NCBI GenBank assembly: GCA_021030905.1
Contig: JAGFMI010000011.1
Location: 496,001-560,000, forward strand
Direction: 5' to 3'
Length of the DNA: 64,000 nucleotides
DNA from: Pyrenula massariospora
Taxonomy: Eukaryota; Ascomycota; Eurotiomycetes; Pyrenulales; Pyrenulaceae
Below the pieces are notes generated by a model. That model had not been told where the DNA came from. It made no database searches and saw nothing but the letters and a program-made list of their open reading frames with translations. The position numbers and the translations under genes are program-made. This document shows positions 35,119 to 47,239 of the stretch, in pieces. Numbering within the stretch: position 1 is the first letter of the stretch; every line of letters begins with the position of its first letter.

Positions 35119-36786
35119 TCAGTCTCCACTTGGAAAGGATCCTGGAATGCCTGCGATGTCAAATGGATCAGACATTTCTGATCGTTCTTCTAATTCATCC
35201 TCCTGCTCCATGGCTTGGGTTTGATGTTCGAGTCCAGAATGGCTGCTGAGCCGCAAACAGTCCCGATACATCCTGTGCTTCTCAATTTCGAAAGCCTGCT
35301 CAGGCCGTTTGAGTTTCTGAATGCCGAGACAAGAAAGTGCGAATACGAACCTAACGATCGGCTCTTCACACTGCTGAAACCACCGCCAGAAGTTCTCTAT
35401 GTGTGGGTAGTCTGTCTTCTCTGGCTGCTTACCACGAATAATTTCGGCTCGCATTACTCCTTGTATCGCCCATACCAAACTCTCAAATGTTTTTCTGTCG
35501 CGTTTTATCTCCTCAACCTGTCTGTAAAACAGGGCTTCAACCTGAGCCTGCGGATTAAACAAATCAGACACCAGCCATAAGAGAGAACTCATCAAGACTT
35601 TGCACCGATAGGTATGCTCGGACGTCTCTTCGCGCCTCCGTTGTTTCTCAAACGCTGCGGCTAGTTCCGTGTGCTGTTCGTCGAGTATGTGTATCATAGT
35701 GCAAAGAGATGGGCTCAATCTGATTCTCTTAAATTGTCGCTCAATCTTGTCTAGTGCAGGACTTGGGCCTTTGAGTACCTCAAGGATCTTTCCCAGCTTC
35801 TCTTCGGTGTCTCTATCGAAGATTCTTAGCAGCTCCAGAAGGGATTCCGCGTGACTCTCCTGGCTTTTGACCGGCATCGACTTGCTTCGTTTAAGAAACG
35901 ATAGCAATGCACCAACGTCCCGAAACTTTTTCTTTGGAGCTTCGATTCTTCCAAAATATGCTTCGCCAAGTTGCTCAAGAATTACGTCTCCAGTTAGTGT
36001 AATACCTCTGAGACAGTCAAGTAACCGCAATTCTTCCTCGAGTGGACTACCAAATATCGTTTTATAAACTATGTCGTGATCAACCTCTGCCCATGCGATC
36101 GTTAGTGCAGTCACAACCTGGATCTCAACGATGGACCTTGTCTCAATTGGCCCTTCATCACTATCACTGTCATCGGTGGCCGCCAGCGAGGGTTTCCTTA
36201 CCCAGACTCGATAATGTCTTGCGGTATACCCTTGAAATCGTCGCTTATATTGCTCGACAGAGCTTTCGTCGCTCGAATCGTCATCAAGAAGCTCTTTGGA
36301 TGATGTGGTAGGGTTACCGGTGATTAGAGGGGCCCCACCTTTGTGAGTGCCTTGGCGTACCACCTCTTCTTGTTCGGTCTGTACGTTATGGGTTATCTCG
36401 GAGTGTAGAGTGAATTTCCCGTCCCTTTTTTCGAGTTCTTTATTGATTCTTTCTTCGACTTGTTTCTGTTGGCCTGGAAAGAACACGGCGATGCGTACGC
36501 CGGCTAGATCAAAGACATAGTCCGATATTTCTTTGTCGTTCGTGAAGCCTCTGCTGCTCTTTGTTCTTTCCTTGAATTGACCATTTGCCTTATTGAGCTT
36601 AGCTCGCAATGATTTCCTCCTTTTGGTACGATTGGAATAATTTGCCACAATGCGAGGCTCGATATCTCTCAATATTGCTCTACAGTCCCTCTCGACTGCT
36701 TTGGCTAGCCTGGAATACGCCCTCCGGTCGAAGTTGCTCACGAACTCCTCAATAGCAGCGTTCTCGGGTTTCTTTTCTTGTGCCAT
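35119..36786 (-). CDS. RelA/SpoT-domain protein (alarmone synthetase-like), 555 residues
   Basis: An intronless gene from the ATG at 36786. Residues 60-245 carry the marks of the RelA/SpoT nucleotidyltransferase domain: a basic KRRKSLRAKL segment, DYVFDLAGVRIAVFF with the metal-binding-type Asp at 93, GYTARHYRV at 186-194, EIQVVTALTIAWAE with the catalytic-type Glu at 221, and HDIVYK at 237-242. In bacteria and plants this domain makes (p)ppGpp or related alarmones, and some toxin versions make (pp)pApp or pyrophosphorylate tRNA. No HD hydrolase, TGS or ACT domain is present. An acidic insertion (about residues 140-182 and 203-212) splits the domain, and the C-terminal 300 residues are helical and unrecognised. 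Retention of the key acidic residues suggests activity, but this is inference. It is probably cytosolic. Confidence 0.85.
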   Translation of the reverse strand: MAQEKKPENAAIEEFVSNFDRRAYSRLAKAVERDCRAILRDIEPRIVANYSNRTKRRKSLRAKLNKANGQFKERTKSSRGFTNDKEISDYVFDLAGVRIAVFFPGQQKQVEERINKELEKRDGKFTLHSEITHNVQTEQEEVVRQGTHKGGAPLITGNPTTSSKELLDDDSSDESSVEQYKRRFQGYTARHYRVWVRKPSLAATDDSDSDEGPIETRSIVEIQVVTALTIAWAEVDHDIVYKTIFGSPLEEELRLLDCLRGITLTGDVILEQLGEAYFGRIEAPKKKFRDVGALLSFLKRSKSMPVKSQESHAESLLELLRIFDRDTEEKLGKILEVLKGPSPALDKIERQFKRIRLSPSLCTMIHILDEQHTELAAAFEKQRRREETSEHTYRCKVLMSSLLWLVSDLFNPQAQVEALFYRQVEEIKRDRKTFESLVWAIQGVMRAEIIRGKQPEKTDYPHIENFWRWFQQCEEPIVRFVFALSCLGIQKLKRPEQAFEIEKHRMYRDCLRLSSHSGLEHQTQAMEQEDELEERSEMSDPFDIAGIPGSFPSGD

Positions 36787-38688
36787 GGCTCAGCACTTGA
36801 ATATTTTGATCACAGGGAGGAATCTGGAGCGATACTCTTCCAACTGGGTCTCGTCGTATCCTCATGCCACTATTTTAGACCTGTGTCGATACTGTGCCAA
36901 TGGCTGCGACTAAAACCACCTATCCAGGAATGCTGTGCCAGTGAGGTGGAAATGATTTAGCAAGACTCAATTTCTGGCACTGATATGGATAACTTGTGAG
37001 ATAAGCTATACTGGAATGTAGTAGGGCCCAGTGCTCGAAGACACATGTAAGTTTACAAGCAGCACCCAAATAGCTAATCGCAATACAGCTCTGATGTTCA
37101 AAAAATATGAGAAGGAAGAAGAGCGATCAAGTCTTGTGGTAGCGCCCCTTTATAGTGATTACGATTACTTCTAATGTTGCTTTAAGCGCCGAGAGGAGTT
37201 TGTTCACGGAGGCTGATATTCGCCTCGGAAAGGTAGCCTTAAAACTGTGCACGAAAATACGCCCTGAAGGTGCCTCAAGAGCCTCACGTCTCAGCTTGCA
37301 AATGTCTCTCCGAAGCCATTTGGCGAGATTCCTTTCTTTCGAGCAGATGGTGGCAAAATCATTGCGCTGAGGCTGCATAGTGCTAACAAGAATACAGTAA
37401 CGAGAATACACCTCAAATTGCAGTTCGCATTGGCTAGTGACCAAAAGAATCTCTATGAGTGGTTCTCTTGAGAGGTTTCTTAGAAAGGGGGGCCTGAGAA
37501 GCGACAGAACTGAAGCGCGCATGATGATCGGCGGCAAACGTATGCACGAAAGGACCTCGCTCCTGTACTGCGGCCCCCGTCTATACAAGAGCCTCACGTT
37601 AGGCTATACTCTCAATCCGCCTTGGCTTCTAGTTGTGCGCGTTGGAACATTTATCTGGACATAAAGAAAAGCTTTTCAGAGTCCTTCGGTTCAGGTTTGG
37701 ATCGCAGCCAATAGACTCTGACTGTGACTAGGTTTCTACGTTATGCGCTGGACGGGGATTTCAAACGATCATTGAGATTTCAAAACAACACGGGCTCGAA
37801 GAATGGGCTTTGTTTTGCAAGACCCGATCCGTACCAAGAAGTTTTGTGACCGACAATCTCTGGATTCAAAGATCTAGTGGACCAAGAGCGGTAGCGCCAG
37901 CCTTATGCGGAATCCTACGGTATGAAATCCAACAGCTCAGTCAGTTGTTTCCTCGTTAAGCAAGCGCGACAATCCACCCTCGCGGAACAATCCACTGTTA
38001 GTATACATTGTGATCCAATCCCTGATCATGACGACCCAACCTCAAAAGTGGGGTCCTCTTGCAAATCAAGGGTGGATTGCCCATCTAATAAACGCGATTA
38101 CTTCTCATCGTCAATGATGAAATTCAGGTAATTTCCTCTTTTTTAAAACGATCTCACAATTTCGGAGTTTCTATCAGGGTGCAAGGCCTTTGATAATTCA
38201 AAGCTTTAATTCTTGGGCAAGTTCTGAGTCAACCGTTTGACGTGCAGCAACATTGCGCCAGCCTTGTTTAGAAGTAGGCGTTGCCTGAAACATTGCCTTT
38301 AATGACTCGCAGAGTCCTTAAAAAAGCCGACACGTTCGAATGATCTGCTGTGTAACCGTTGTTAGTGCTTTCTTTGCGCTTCTTGAGGCTTGAGCCCTTG
38401 CCTATTTCGGGACCCGACGAAGTATCTCTGGTGCTGTCTTAACGAATCATGCTCACATTGCGAGGCTTTCATTGTGTGTTACCTAGAGTTGGGGGGCGGT
38501 GAAGCCTGACGATCACTACGTTGTCAAAGATGTGCGTAGCTTCTTGAGAAGAAAGGTCTAAGTCAACATCGTCTACAAATGAAAAGAATGGACGATAATA
38601 ACTTATCATACCCATGATTCCTGACAGCACAGATCGATCATTATGAGAGACACGAGATCAGTTCGGGTTTCAGATTGTCAGGATTCTA
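36787..38688. other. Spacer with one doubtful reading frame
   Basis: 1.9 kb between divergently transcribed genes. A minus-strand frame at 37127-37597 is the longest present but begins with GTG, has its first ATG well inside and carries no motif. Nothing else is supported. Confidence 0.4.
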
Positions 38689-40276
38689 ATGATCCTGTTC
38701 GCTGTCATGATGAGCTCATATCGTACGCTCGTGGAAGGTCTCAGCGTTGAAAATCTATCATTGTCTCGGCTGTCCCAGTTTTTTGCAGAAGATGTTGTCT
38801 TTGAGCACCGTTGTCGCTTATGCATGATCAAATTCTGTCCAGGAAACGAAGAACCAACCTTTGCCAGCGTTGAGAGCAAAAGACTGGCTTTTGAAATTGA
38901 TCGCATACTTGAAACCGGACAGGACCTACGTTCCACCAACAAAAGCAGTCCGAGCGCGGCGGCTGGAAATGAAGGTCAGATTTTAGTTGTTGAGGACCTC
39001 ACTAAAGAAGTAATCGAAGTACTTGGATCAAAACTTAACATAGATCCTACGTTCTTCGCTTTACACATTACAGACACCGACCGCAATATCCCAGATCTCA
39101 GAACACTGCCGTCACAAAAAAACAACACGCAATTTATCAACATCAATTATCACAGAGTCGTCAAACTAACAGGTTCGGCAACACCTGTCATTGAGACGAC
39201 GCGTCTACAACGAACAACGAACGTCCATCGAAAGATCATGGTACTACCATCTTGGGACGATTCTACCATTGCATTGGTTCAGCATCACTGCTCTGTCTTT
39301 CTAAAGACAACCCCTAACGGGAATTGGATTGGCACGTACATCTAGCATTCTTGAGAAATTAAAAGAGCTCTGACGACGAATAGGTCTGTTACTGGTCGAC
39401 CCGCAGATCGAAGCATCTTATCTTTGCGGCAATAGAAATGGTATCGCTTGTTACTTGCAGCCACGCCCGTTTAAAGACAAATCAGAAGAGAATGTCTTAA
39501 CCCCGAACTTGCAAAATGGCGAGAGAAGAGGCTTTGGTGCAATAGACCATAGTTTGTTTGATGATCTCAGGCATTATTATCGGGAGCACAGTACGCTAGC
39601 AACTGATTTTTCAAGAAACCCACACGTCCTCCTCCCAAATGTTCTTTCTCTGGCCCATCGTCCCTTGAGAGTTGTGGCTGAAGAATGGACCAACTATATG
39701 ATATTAATGCACCGGCTCGTCAAACGGCATGAATATTCGAACAGTAGGGATATTGAGTCTTTCGACAGGCTGAGCAGACTTGACTGTGATCTTCGCCTCC
39801 TGCAGAGTTGGCGCAGGCGCACCATGTCCTCTCTTCACAAATTGGACGCTGTTGTGCGCTTTCTCAACTTTTACCGAACATTGGACGGGCCAAGTGAGAG
39901 TTTGGATGGGCTGCTCGAGGACTATCAACACCTTGCGAGAAGGGTAGAGACCTACGGTAGTCGACTCGAGCTCATGCTTCCCGTTGTCACATCGCTCGTT
40001 CAGATTGATGATAGTCGGCGTGCCTTTGCTGAGACGGTCAATATTAGCAGATTGACCATTCTAGCATTGGTATTTGTGCCATTGAACTATATCTCCAGTC
40101 TCTTCAGCATGGGCGGTGAGATCGCGCCGGGGCAAAGCAAATTCTGGTTGTATTTCTTAGTTGCCGTGCCATTAACGATGATAGTGATTCTCATCGCCTG
40201 CTCACCATTGAGGAGGCTGAGGAAGCATATCGGCAAGCTTGAAACCAGGAAGAGTGGCTTCGAAGGATGTAATTGA
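38689..40276 (+). CDS. CorA-like membrane protein with probable GC-AG intron
   Basis: Exons 38689-39331 and 39384-40276 encode about 511 residues. The C-terminus has the CorA layout: long helices (residues about 300-430, including RLELMLPVVTSLVQIDDSRRA), a first membrane helix (LTILALVFVPLNYISSLFSM), a short loop, and a second helix (FWLYFLVAVPLTMIVILIAC) ending in basic residues. Canonical CorA/Mrs2 channels carry GMN after the first helix; here the position reads SMGGE, as in many fungal CorA-like proteins whose transport has not been shown. The joint WIG/LLLVDPQ requires a GC donor (GCACGT) and AG acceptor; the only nearby GT donor gives a stop. The N-terminal 210 residues are soluble. Several in-frame ATGs close to 38689 make the start uncertain. 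The cargo ion is unknown. Confidence 0.8.
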
Positions 40277-42143
40277 GTTTCGAGGATGCTTCGGAATCGG
40301 GGAAGCGTAGGTTCTGCTGCTACTGTTGGATTAACACTGCGGACGAGCTGTCTCTTACATGCCTGCGATCTTTTCGGTAACAAATGTAGCTAGCCCTTCT
40401 CACCTGATTCTCTCGTTGAGAATTCAACAGTAATCAGGGGAATTTGCAGCGGATTGGAATGTGTGACTTTACAACAACCAATGGTGCCAACTGATAGGAG
40501 TTGCAACTCGCCATTGGCGTATGTTTTAAACTAGAAAACGTGAAATGGAAATGTTGGCCGAGCCGCCGTAGTCTTCCGCCCGCAACCCTTCAGCCATGGT
40601 TCGCCACTTATAAGCTGACCTGTGTGCAGGGTAGCCACTGGTATTATGGCCATGGGACGGCGCAGAGGTCCAAAACTCTCGTAGGAACAGACCTAACGCT
40701 TTTTGAGGCAAGGTTTCCTTCACCAAACGAATCGCCCGGTAGAGCACGGCACCCTCGTCTTTGTCGGGTGTCCATCAGCTTGAGATGTGACTGCGTCAGG
40801 CATTCCGGCCGTTCGGTATCAGGAAGCCCGCGCCCCGGCTTCTATCTGCGACAATGTACTGCTTCATTGAAATGGAAATATGTTGGCCAGGACTGCTTGA
40901 TAGCGATTTATATTGATGCCTCAACGAAAACACAGCGTGATAGAATTCAAAACAAATGGCAATGAGCAAATGACGAGAGCAATGTGGTGAGTAAAGATGA
41001 CAAAAGTAACACGATGGCTCTTGCCCCAGAATACGATAGGTTCTACGAGGGAGTTCTCTCCACAAGATGCTGCGCCCTTCATTCGTGACGCGTCCGTGAT
41101 GCATCTGCGGTAGCCTGAGGCCCCAACCAGGGTACTTCTGCCAGGCTATCTAGTTTAGGTAGGAATGAACCGCCCCTTGCCTAGCGTTCGTTTGTGAATG
41201 TATCTGGGCATCCTACTTGCCCAGCAATCTACCAAATGAGTAACGGGCATTGCAGTTTTCGTACAATTACGGACCATGCATAACCTAAAGTACATGCTCT
41301 GCGGCCTTACTTGGGCCCTACAGGTCTGTGCTTAAAACCTAGCATCCCCCGTACTGAACCAACGTGAGACATCAAATTTGACCTCACAGCGCGCAACAAG
41401 AAAACACGGAGCTCCATCATTACTAGTTAAACAATGATTAGGGCCACTCAACTGTACTTGTCGACAGGATTGAGTGCAAGTCTACAAATGTCAGAGGCGG
41501 CCCCATTCTGATGCATCAACATGTCCCCACGGGATCTCGATCCCTTGACGAAAGCACCAACAATCCTCTGGCTCACAAGATGACTGCTTCTCTCGCTAAG
41601 AATAATTCACAGCATATTCACGAAGTAGTAGCCGTTCTCACTATTGTCGACCCTGTGTCTCTATCTGAAAACCGAACAAACGCTTCTCTAAGAGCCAACT
41701 TTTCGGAAAACGCTGTCTGTTAGCCTGAACTCAACCCTCCGATCTTTCGCTCCCATGGAACTGCCATTCCTTTGGCGACAACGAATATATGAGGCTTATT
41801 GCGAAGGTGCTCCAAAAGTCATATTCTCTCCAGCAGTGCTAACACACTCTTCAACGGAAGGGAAATGCCCCTTTGACGAAACGAAACATTTGACACGAAC
41901 AAAGCAGAGAGCAGCTTTCAAGAAGCGCTGATAGGAGATGTGCGTGAACGCGTTGGTGCTAAGAGAGACGCGTGCACAGTCTCAGTTTAGCTTAACAAGC
42001 TTGGAAGATGGCCGTGACCAGCGCCACCGGCCGAGCATTGGGCTTCGAACGAAACTTTCATCATTACCTCCGCTACCTATAAACTGCGTTTTCAACACAG
42101 AACCCGACAGAATGGGCATTGCTCTGTTGTTGGCGACGTGTGG
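40277..42143. other. Spacer, no gene recognised
   Basis: 1.9 kb of short overlapping frames on both strands; none shows a motif or plausible splicing. Confidence 0.45.
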
Positions 42144-42980
42144 TCACCGGTACACTCGGCGCGGACGTGGGCTTTCTGCACTAATGACGGTGAGATTCGA
42201 AGGAGTAAGAGCTGGGACAGACAGATACGAACCGTGGTCCAGACCCTCATCGGTGTTTAAGAAACGGAGCGCACTCTCACTCTGGCCTCGTTCCTCTGAC
42301 TCGAGTTCAGCAAGTCGCTGATTTAGTCGTATCGCCGCCTCGTATTTCGGCCTCAACCAAACTCCTTTAAGTCTCTCGAACCAAAAGACCATATACAGCC
42401 AGTACTCGTCCAATTGTTGATCTCTCTGGACGCCGGCGTTGTACAACTCTACCAGGTGTCTGACTCCTTGGAGATCAGATTCAGAGACAAAAACTGCCAA
42501 TACTATCGTCAGCCTATCCCTTACTTATAAATATCCACCTGAATCAGGATGGCAAGACACATATTGTTGGCGTTTCGAGGACACGCCAAGGCTCCAAAAT
42601 ACCGACGTCTCGTATCATTAAGAGAATGGTTGCAAGCCGACAGCCAGGGACCCTCAAGTCCGTTACCGCTCCACTGTTACTAAGAAGAATACTTACTATG
42701 GCAAATACCGCGCCCGCAAAGAACCATGGATCCCTTTTCCATTTTGTCGCAAAGAAATATCTCACGAATACAACCTGTGTCCGGCTTGATGTTTCAAGGC
42801 AGGTAATATCTCCAAGGTATTTGTATTCAATGTTATTTGAGCGCCGAAGCTTACCCTATCCTGCAGATGGCAAGACGCTATATCTCTTGTCCCCTTGTGA
42901 TGGTGCAGGCCTGTCGATATGATGTGCAGCTCGATGAGTGCTGAGTCCAGAATTATACAGTGATTTTCACGCTTTAGCAA
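42144..42980 (-). CDS. Candidate membrane-associated hypothetical protein, uncertain model
   Basis: Three frames can be joined with GT-AG borders: an upstream frame ending HLQDR before GTAAGC, a frame starting at 42774 (VVFVRYFFATKWKRDPWFF, then a hydrophobic AGAVFAIVSILL), and a frame from about 42496 to 42144 (FVSESDLQGVRHLVELYNAG, then two Trp-rich helices and LRFLNTDEG). The order of a short hydrophobic helix and charged helices looks protein-like, but no ATG is found for the first frame, which closes with a stop at about 42984. It may be a gene with a missed first exon, or a decayed one. No family is recognised. Confidence 0.35.
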
Positions 42981-45496
42981 GACTTAGCGGAGATGGCGAA
43001 AGGTATCTCGAAACTTGGCCCTCGCTGGAAAGGGTTCGCTTTGTCGACGACCAATATCAACCGATGAAGTTCATCTGAACTGTGATATGTATATCGGACT
43101 GCTGGTCTAGGGAACCGAAACTATGATCGAGTGGAAGCTAGCGCTACACAAGGGAGGGAAGCGTGGAGTAGTCGTCTCCAGATTGCAGCAGATTCTGGGA
43201 ATCGTGACGCGGCTCCTTATTCAAGATGAGCACTTGTGAGTCCCTTGTCGTCGCAAGCGAGTGCTTGATGCTACCTGTACGTGGCAGGATTTTTTGCCTC
43301 TGGTAAAGACGTTGCACTTGTGAAGTCCGGAGTTGATGGTGACCATGCACGTGACGTGGAGTTCGCGTCTCTGATCGAAGAAGTCAGTTTGTGGCCGGAT
43401 TTGGTGGGTAGGACTTTACCAAAAGTCTCTCTCTATGATTTACTTGCACTGCAAGGAAGAGAGGTAGGAATATCTCGTCCGCTCCCGACTAATTTAGGGT
43501 GTGCAGCTATTTTAACGCAGGGGCCTTCAAATTAGCAGGGCCGGCAGTCTAGCCACAACATGCGAGCAAGAGCCTCATGGAATAACACACGAATATGAGC
43601 CGGGAAGCCCTTGTTCAATATAGCGAGAGAGCCTTGCTATCTAACGCTCTAGTCATCACGTCCTTTAATGATGCTAGAAGACCGGCACAAACCGATGCAG
43701 ACTGTCTAGAGGCTCCGAAGTTACCCTATTAGAAGCTTCGCTTGATTACTTGGCTTTCCATTGACAGAGACTGCTACCTCACTTGGTAGCAATGGGCATT
43801 GCTATATCTACATCCAAAGAGAAAGGCTCTGATCGAAAGGCAGGAAATATGTATTCTGGCGTGGCGCCCAATATCCTCGTAGCATTTCCAAGTCCCGTCC
43901 CGAAAGGGGTTTCGGGCGTTGCGGACCGGGCCTTGGACTGGCGGCCAGTTTCAGTACCGCCCGACTACGAAGCTTCTGCAATTCTCTACATTCCATCTTC
44001 TCCTCTTGGAGACCATGCGATTGATCAAGATGATTTACACAGGCTATCCAGGAGATAGCTTGTGTGCCGATATGGGAAATTGCACACCTAGCAACACTGA
44101 CCCTGGGCGACGCGGTAGGGGGGGTATCCCCGGTAACCCAAGGTCATCACGGAGGAAATTTTGCCCTCTCCCGCCAAACGGTGCCGACTTTATTTCTTGC
44201 AGCGCCACAGTGGCTACTCACTCGCGCACTGGCACTGGTGCGACGAGATAGTGCCCTAAGATGCTCTGTGAGACGGAAATACCAAATCTTCGAACGAAGA
44301 TAGCAGGTAAGCATTCAATGGACCCTGTTTACATTACTATGTAATCCGGACCGTCAACAGAGTGACTTTTGAATCCCAGAGCTTCTCGAAAATCGCGGCC
44401 TCCGATAGCTGTCGCTGAAGCACGTTCATCACACCGGCTCGCCTATCATACCGCGTTGTGGCTCCGCAAGTTCTGGGACACGCTCGATCTACACACCACA
44501 CTACCTACCTTCCGCCCCACTTGGGAAATATGACAAAGCTCAATTCGTGCAACAAGTCCGCTACCTGTGAAACCGTGCCGGCGGCGAGACACTTTCTCTT
44601 TGTGCAATACTTTCGATACTCGCAACCGCGTTCAGAATCGCTGTACTCCGAGGCCCGTACTGCGTCTGATGCGTAGCCGCGTCCACAATCCATGAGCCGT
44701 CAGGGAAATCTATCAACAGCGCAATAAAAGATGAGGAATAGGTGGATGAGGCTTCGAGCGAAATCGAATGCCCGATAGTGGCGTTACCGAGTCTGGCGGA
44801 GCGGTAGCGCCTTTCTCGAGAGATCGGTGACACACAGTCCAGTCCACCCCACGATTCCCAAGCCGGCCTATGAACTCCCAAGCCTACAGCATATCTCCCT
44901 CTCCTCCGCCTAATCCTATTGTGAGCCCTATCCAGCCTGCGAAAATTAAATGCTTCGTGACACCTAGTCCGCGGAAGAGAACCACACAGCTTAGGTGGAA
45001 GAGGTGGAGAAGAAAGGAAGGAGGGTCAAAAGGCCCGTATAGTAGTCAATAGCGCGTAGCAAGAACAACTAGATAGTTACACTGGTAGACAATCTAACAA
45101 GCATTTCAAATCGAAATTTGAATTTCGAACACGCTGAGCTAGCAAGCCTAAGAGGATTGTGGTTCAATTAGGTAGTGGAATTTGACGTCTTCCGGGGAGA
45201 GTGTTTAGGTCCGTTCCAGATTAGCTTCTCAAAGCATATCGTTCCCGGAAGCAAAGTATACGGCCCCCTGAGAGCAAGTACTATACACAGCACGGGCTCC
45301 TGGGAAGAAAAACCCAATGAGGGGCTCAGAGTCGCCTATGTGACTTCCTTCAAAGAATCTACGCCTACCGATATTCCCGGAAGAATTACAACACACTGTC
45401 CTACAACCACAAATTCCCAACCGCCAGCTCCATGCTGTTCAACTTCACGGTCTCTACACCTACCGGCGCTCTGAGCCTCCACCTCCCCATCCACGA
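42981..45496. other. Gene-poor stretch of 2.5 kb
   Basis: Short frames only. A minus-strand frame at 44881-44561 (LGNATIGHSISLEASS, FPDGSWIVDAA) looks slightly protein-like and could be a relic, but no family is recognised. Confidence 0.4.
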
Positions 45497-46610
45497 TCAG
45501 CCGCCCACTCGCCGACCGAGCGCGTTCCCTCTTCCTTCCCTTCTGTGAAGAGTGGAGCGACGACCGCTTTCCCCGCCGCCACGGTGGATCGAGGCGACCC
45601 AGCGAGGAGGCGAGGCTTTGGCTGGTGACGGCCGGACGCGGTGCAGGGCGCTGCGGAGTAGGTTGCCGGTGCACGACATCATTGTGTCGCCGAGGTTGAT
45701 GAGCGAGTGGCCTGGACGAGGGCGGATGGAACGCCAGTTTTGTGGGGAGTTAGGGGATTCTGTGGGGAGGATCTGGAGGTCGCCGGCGATGGGGGAGAGG
45801 AGGGTGATAGCGCTGATGTCGGTGTGGCGTGGCCGAAGAGGGTGATGTGGTGAGTGTTGGTGGTGCTGTCACTGCCGTTGATGGAGAGTTCGTCGGCGGC
45901 ATTGGGAGGAGTGTTGGATGGGTGTTGCGGCGGGTTAGTAGGAGATGCAGTGAAGTATCAGACAGCTTGTCCAGACAACTGAGAGCGGCGAGTGTGCCGG
46001 TAGCGAGGCCGAGTTGATTGTCGAGATGGGTGAAGATGACAGCCACTGTTGTAGGAGCGCATTGGAGAAATTCCCGGAAATCTAGCGATGGGCTTCCATG
46101 GGCTCTGCGTTTTGCCGTCGAGAGATACCAAGCATGTCATCTTGACCGACTGTGTACACTTTCATGGCATCACGGTTTCCGTCGTCTGTCTTGCGCTTTC
46201 CGGGGCGTTTGTATCTGTTTTAGGAGGCACATCATATTAGCTCAGAGTCACGAATATATTGGTTAGCCGAACATTGAGAGATCGAGTCAAGGAAAGCCAT
46301 ACCGAAGTTAATCTCGCGGTAATTTGTAGGCATATTTGTCTAAGGTTGCTTTGTCGAGATTTGAAGAAGCAGCAGTGAGCTCAAACATTTTCTCTACAAT
46401 CTTCAACAGCAGTCTACGCTCAATCGAGCCTCGAAGATCTAAGAGAAAAAAGCCATGCTCACAACACGCTTTCAAGAGTCTATTGTACTCGATACTGATA
46501 TTTTTCTGAATCTGTTTGAACGAAATAGTAGGGATGTCGGCAACAGGAACATTAGATGGAAAATCATGGCAGTCGCTGGAATATGATGGAGTAGGCTTGA
46601 TGGTTAACAA
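45497..46610 (-). pseudogene. 2-Oxoglutarate/Fe(II) oxygenase (isopenicillin N synthase-like) pseudogene
   Basis: Parts of the family appear in order on the minus strand but in changing frames. They are the N-terminal domain (46610-46308: VADIPTISFKQI, LLKACCEHGFFLLDL); after an intron, YKRPGKRKTDDGN and VYTVGQDDMLG; then PTTVAVIFTHLDNQLGLATG one frame over; then HTDISAITLL, where HxD is the iron-binding pair; then GDLQILP, GHSLINLGDTMM and LLRSALHRV with the last iron His and the RxS-like end disturbed. At least three frame changes and in-frame stops (one near 46308, one near 46060) separate them, and no ATG is in frame upstream (the frame opens with TTG). Active relatives oxidise small molecules with 2-oxoglutarate and oxygen. 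This copy cannot make a full enzyme. Confidence 0.8.
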
Positions 46611-47239
46611 GTGAAACAGGTCAATAAAACAAAGGGAAGGTGGTGCAAAATGGTGTAGTAGTGAAAGTCCAGTCCAAGCGAGCGGATGTGTGCTACATTA
46701 GGTAGTGAACCGAAGATTCTTCCGGTGATCATGAACTCCCTGGATACTCGGGCACCGCAACGGCCGGTAGGGAGCTTCGTCGCCCTAATTGCGGCGTTCG
46801 GCAGGTGCGCCCCTCTTTCTTTCCTAGTAATACATATCAAGGATTGAAATTCGATTCCTTTGGAGAGTAAGGATAGCTTAGTACCCTATTATTATGTCGA
46901 GGGTTTTCTAGGCGTCCCTACCTACATAAACCGTCTTGCCGGGACGGAGACACTTTTAAGCGCAACCATTGACCAAACGGCCTCTTTAAGTCTAGTTCTT
47001 CCGCCCTTACCAACCGTTCGGCAGTGACTCTCTCAAAATCCTTTTTTTGGTTAGGTTTGCACCGGTGTCGACTCACCTTTCTCGATATGTTAAAAGGAAA
47101 TTTGTGCTACCGATGGGGATAATTCTGGTCTTCTCTTTTCCTGGAGTCCCTTGAATTGGTCATTTTCTTGGTAGGATTGTGAGATCGAATACTGTTGCAG
47201 CCGTATCATCGTGACCAGCAAAACCTCTCCTGCTCCTAT
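46611..47239. other. Spacer upstream of the TFIIIC subunit gene
   Basis: It presumably contains the promoter of the plus-strand gene and the old promoter of the pseudogene. No other feature was seen. Confidence 0.45.

Noticed and set aside
37127-37597. 156-codon minus-strand frame
   Set aside because: It begins with GTG rather than ATG, shows no domain, and has no splice partner.
44561-44881. Minus-strand frame with protein-like segments
   Set aside because: No start or splice context and no family recognised; kept only as a remark on the spacer.
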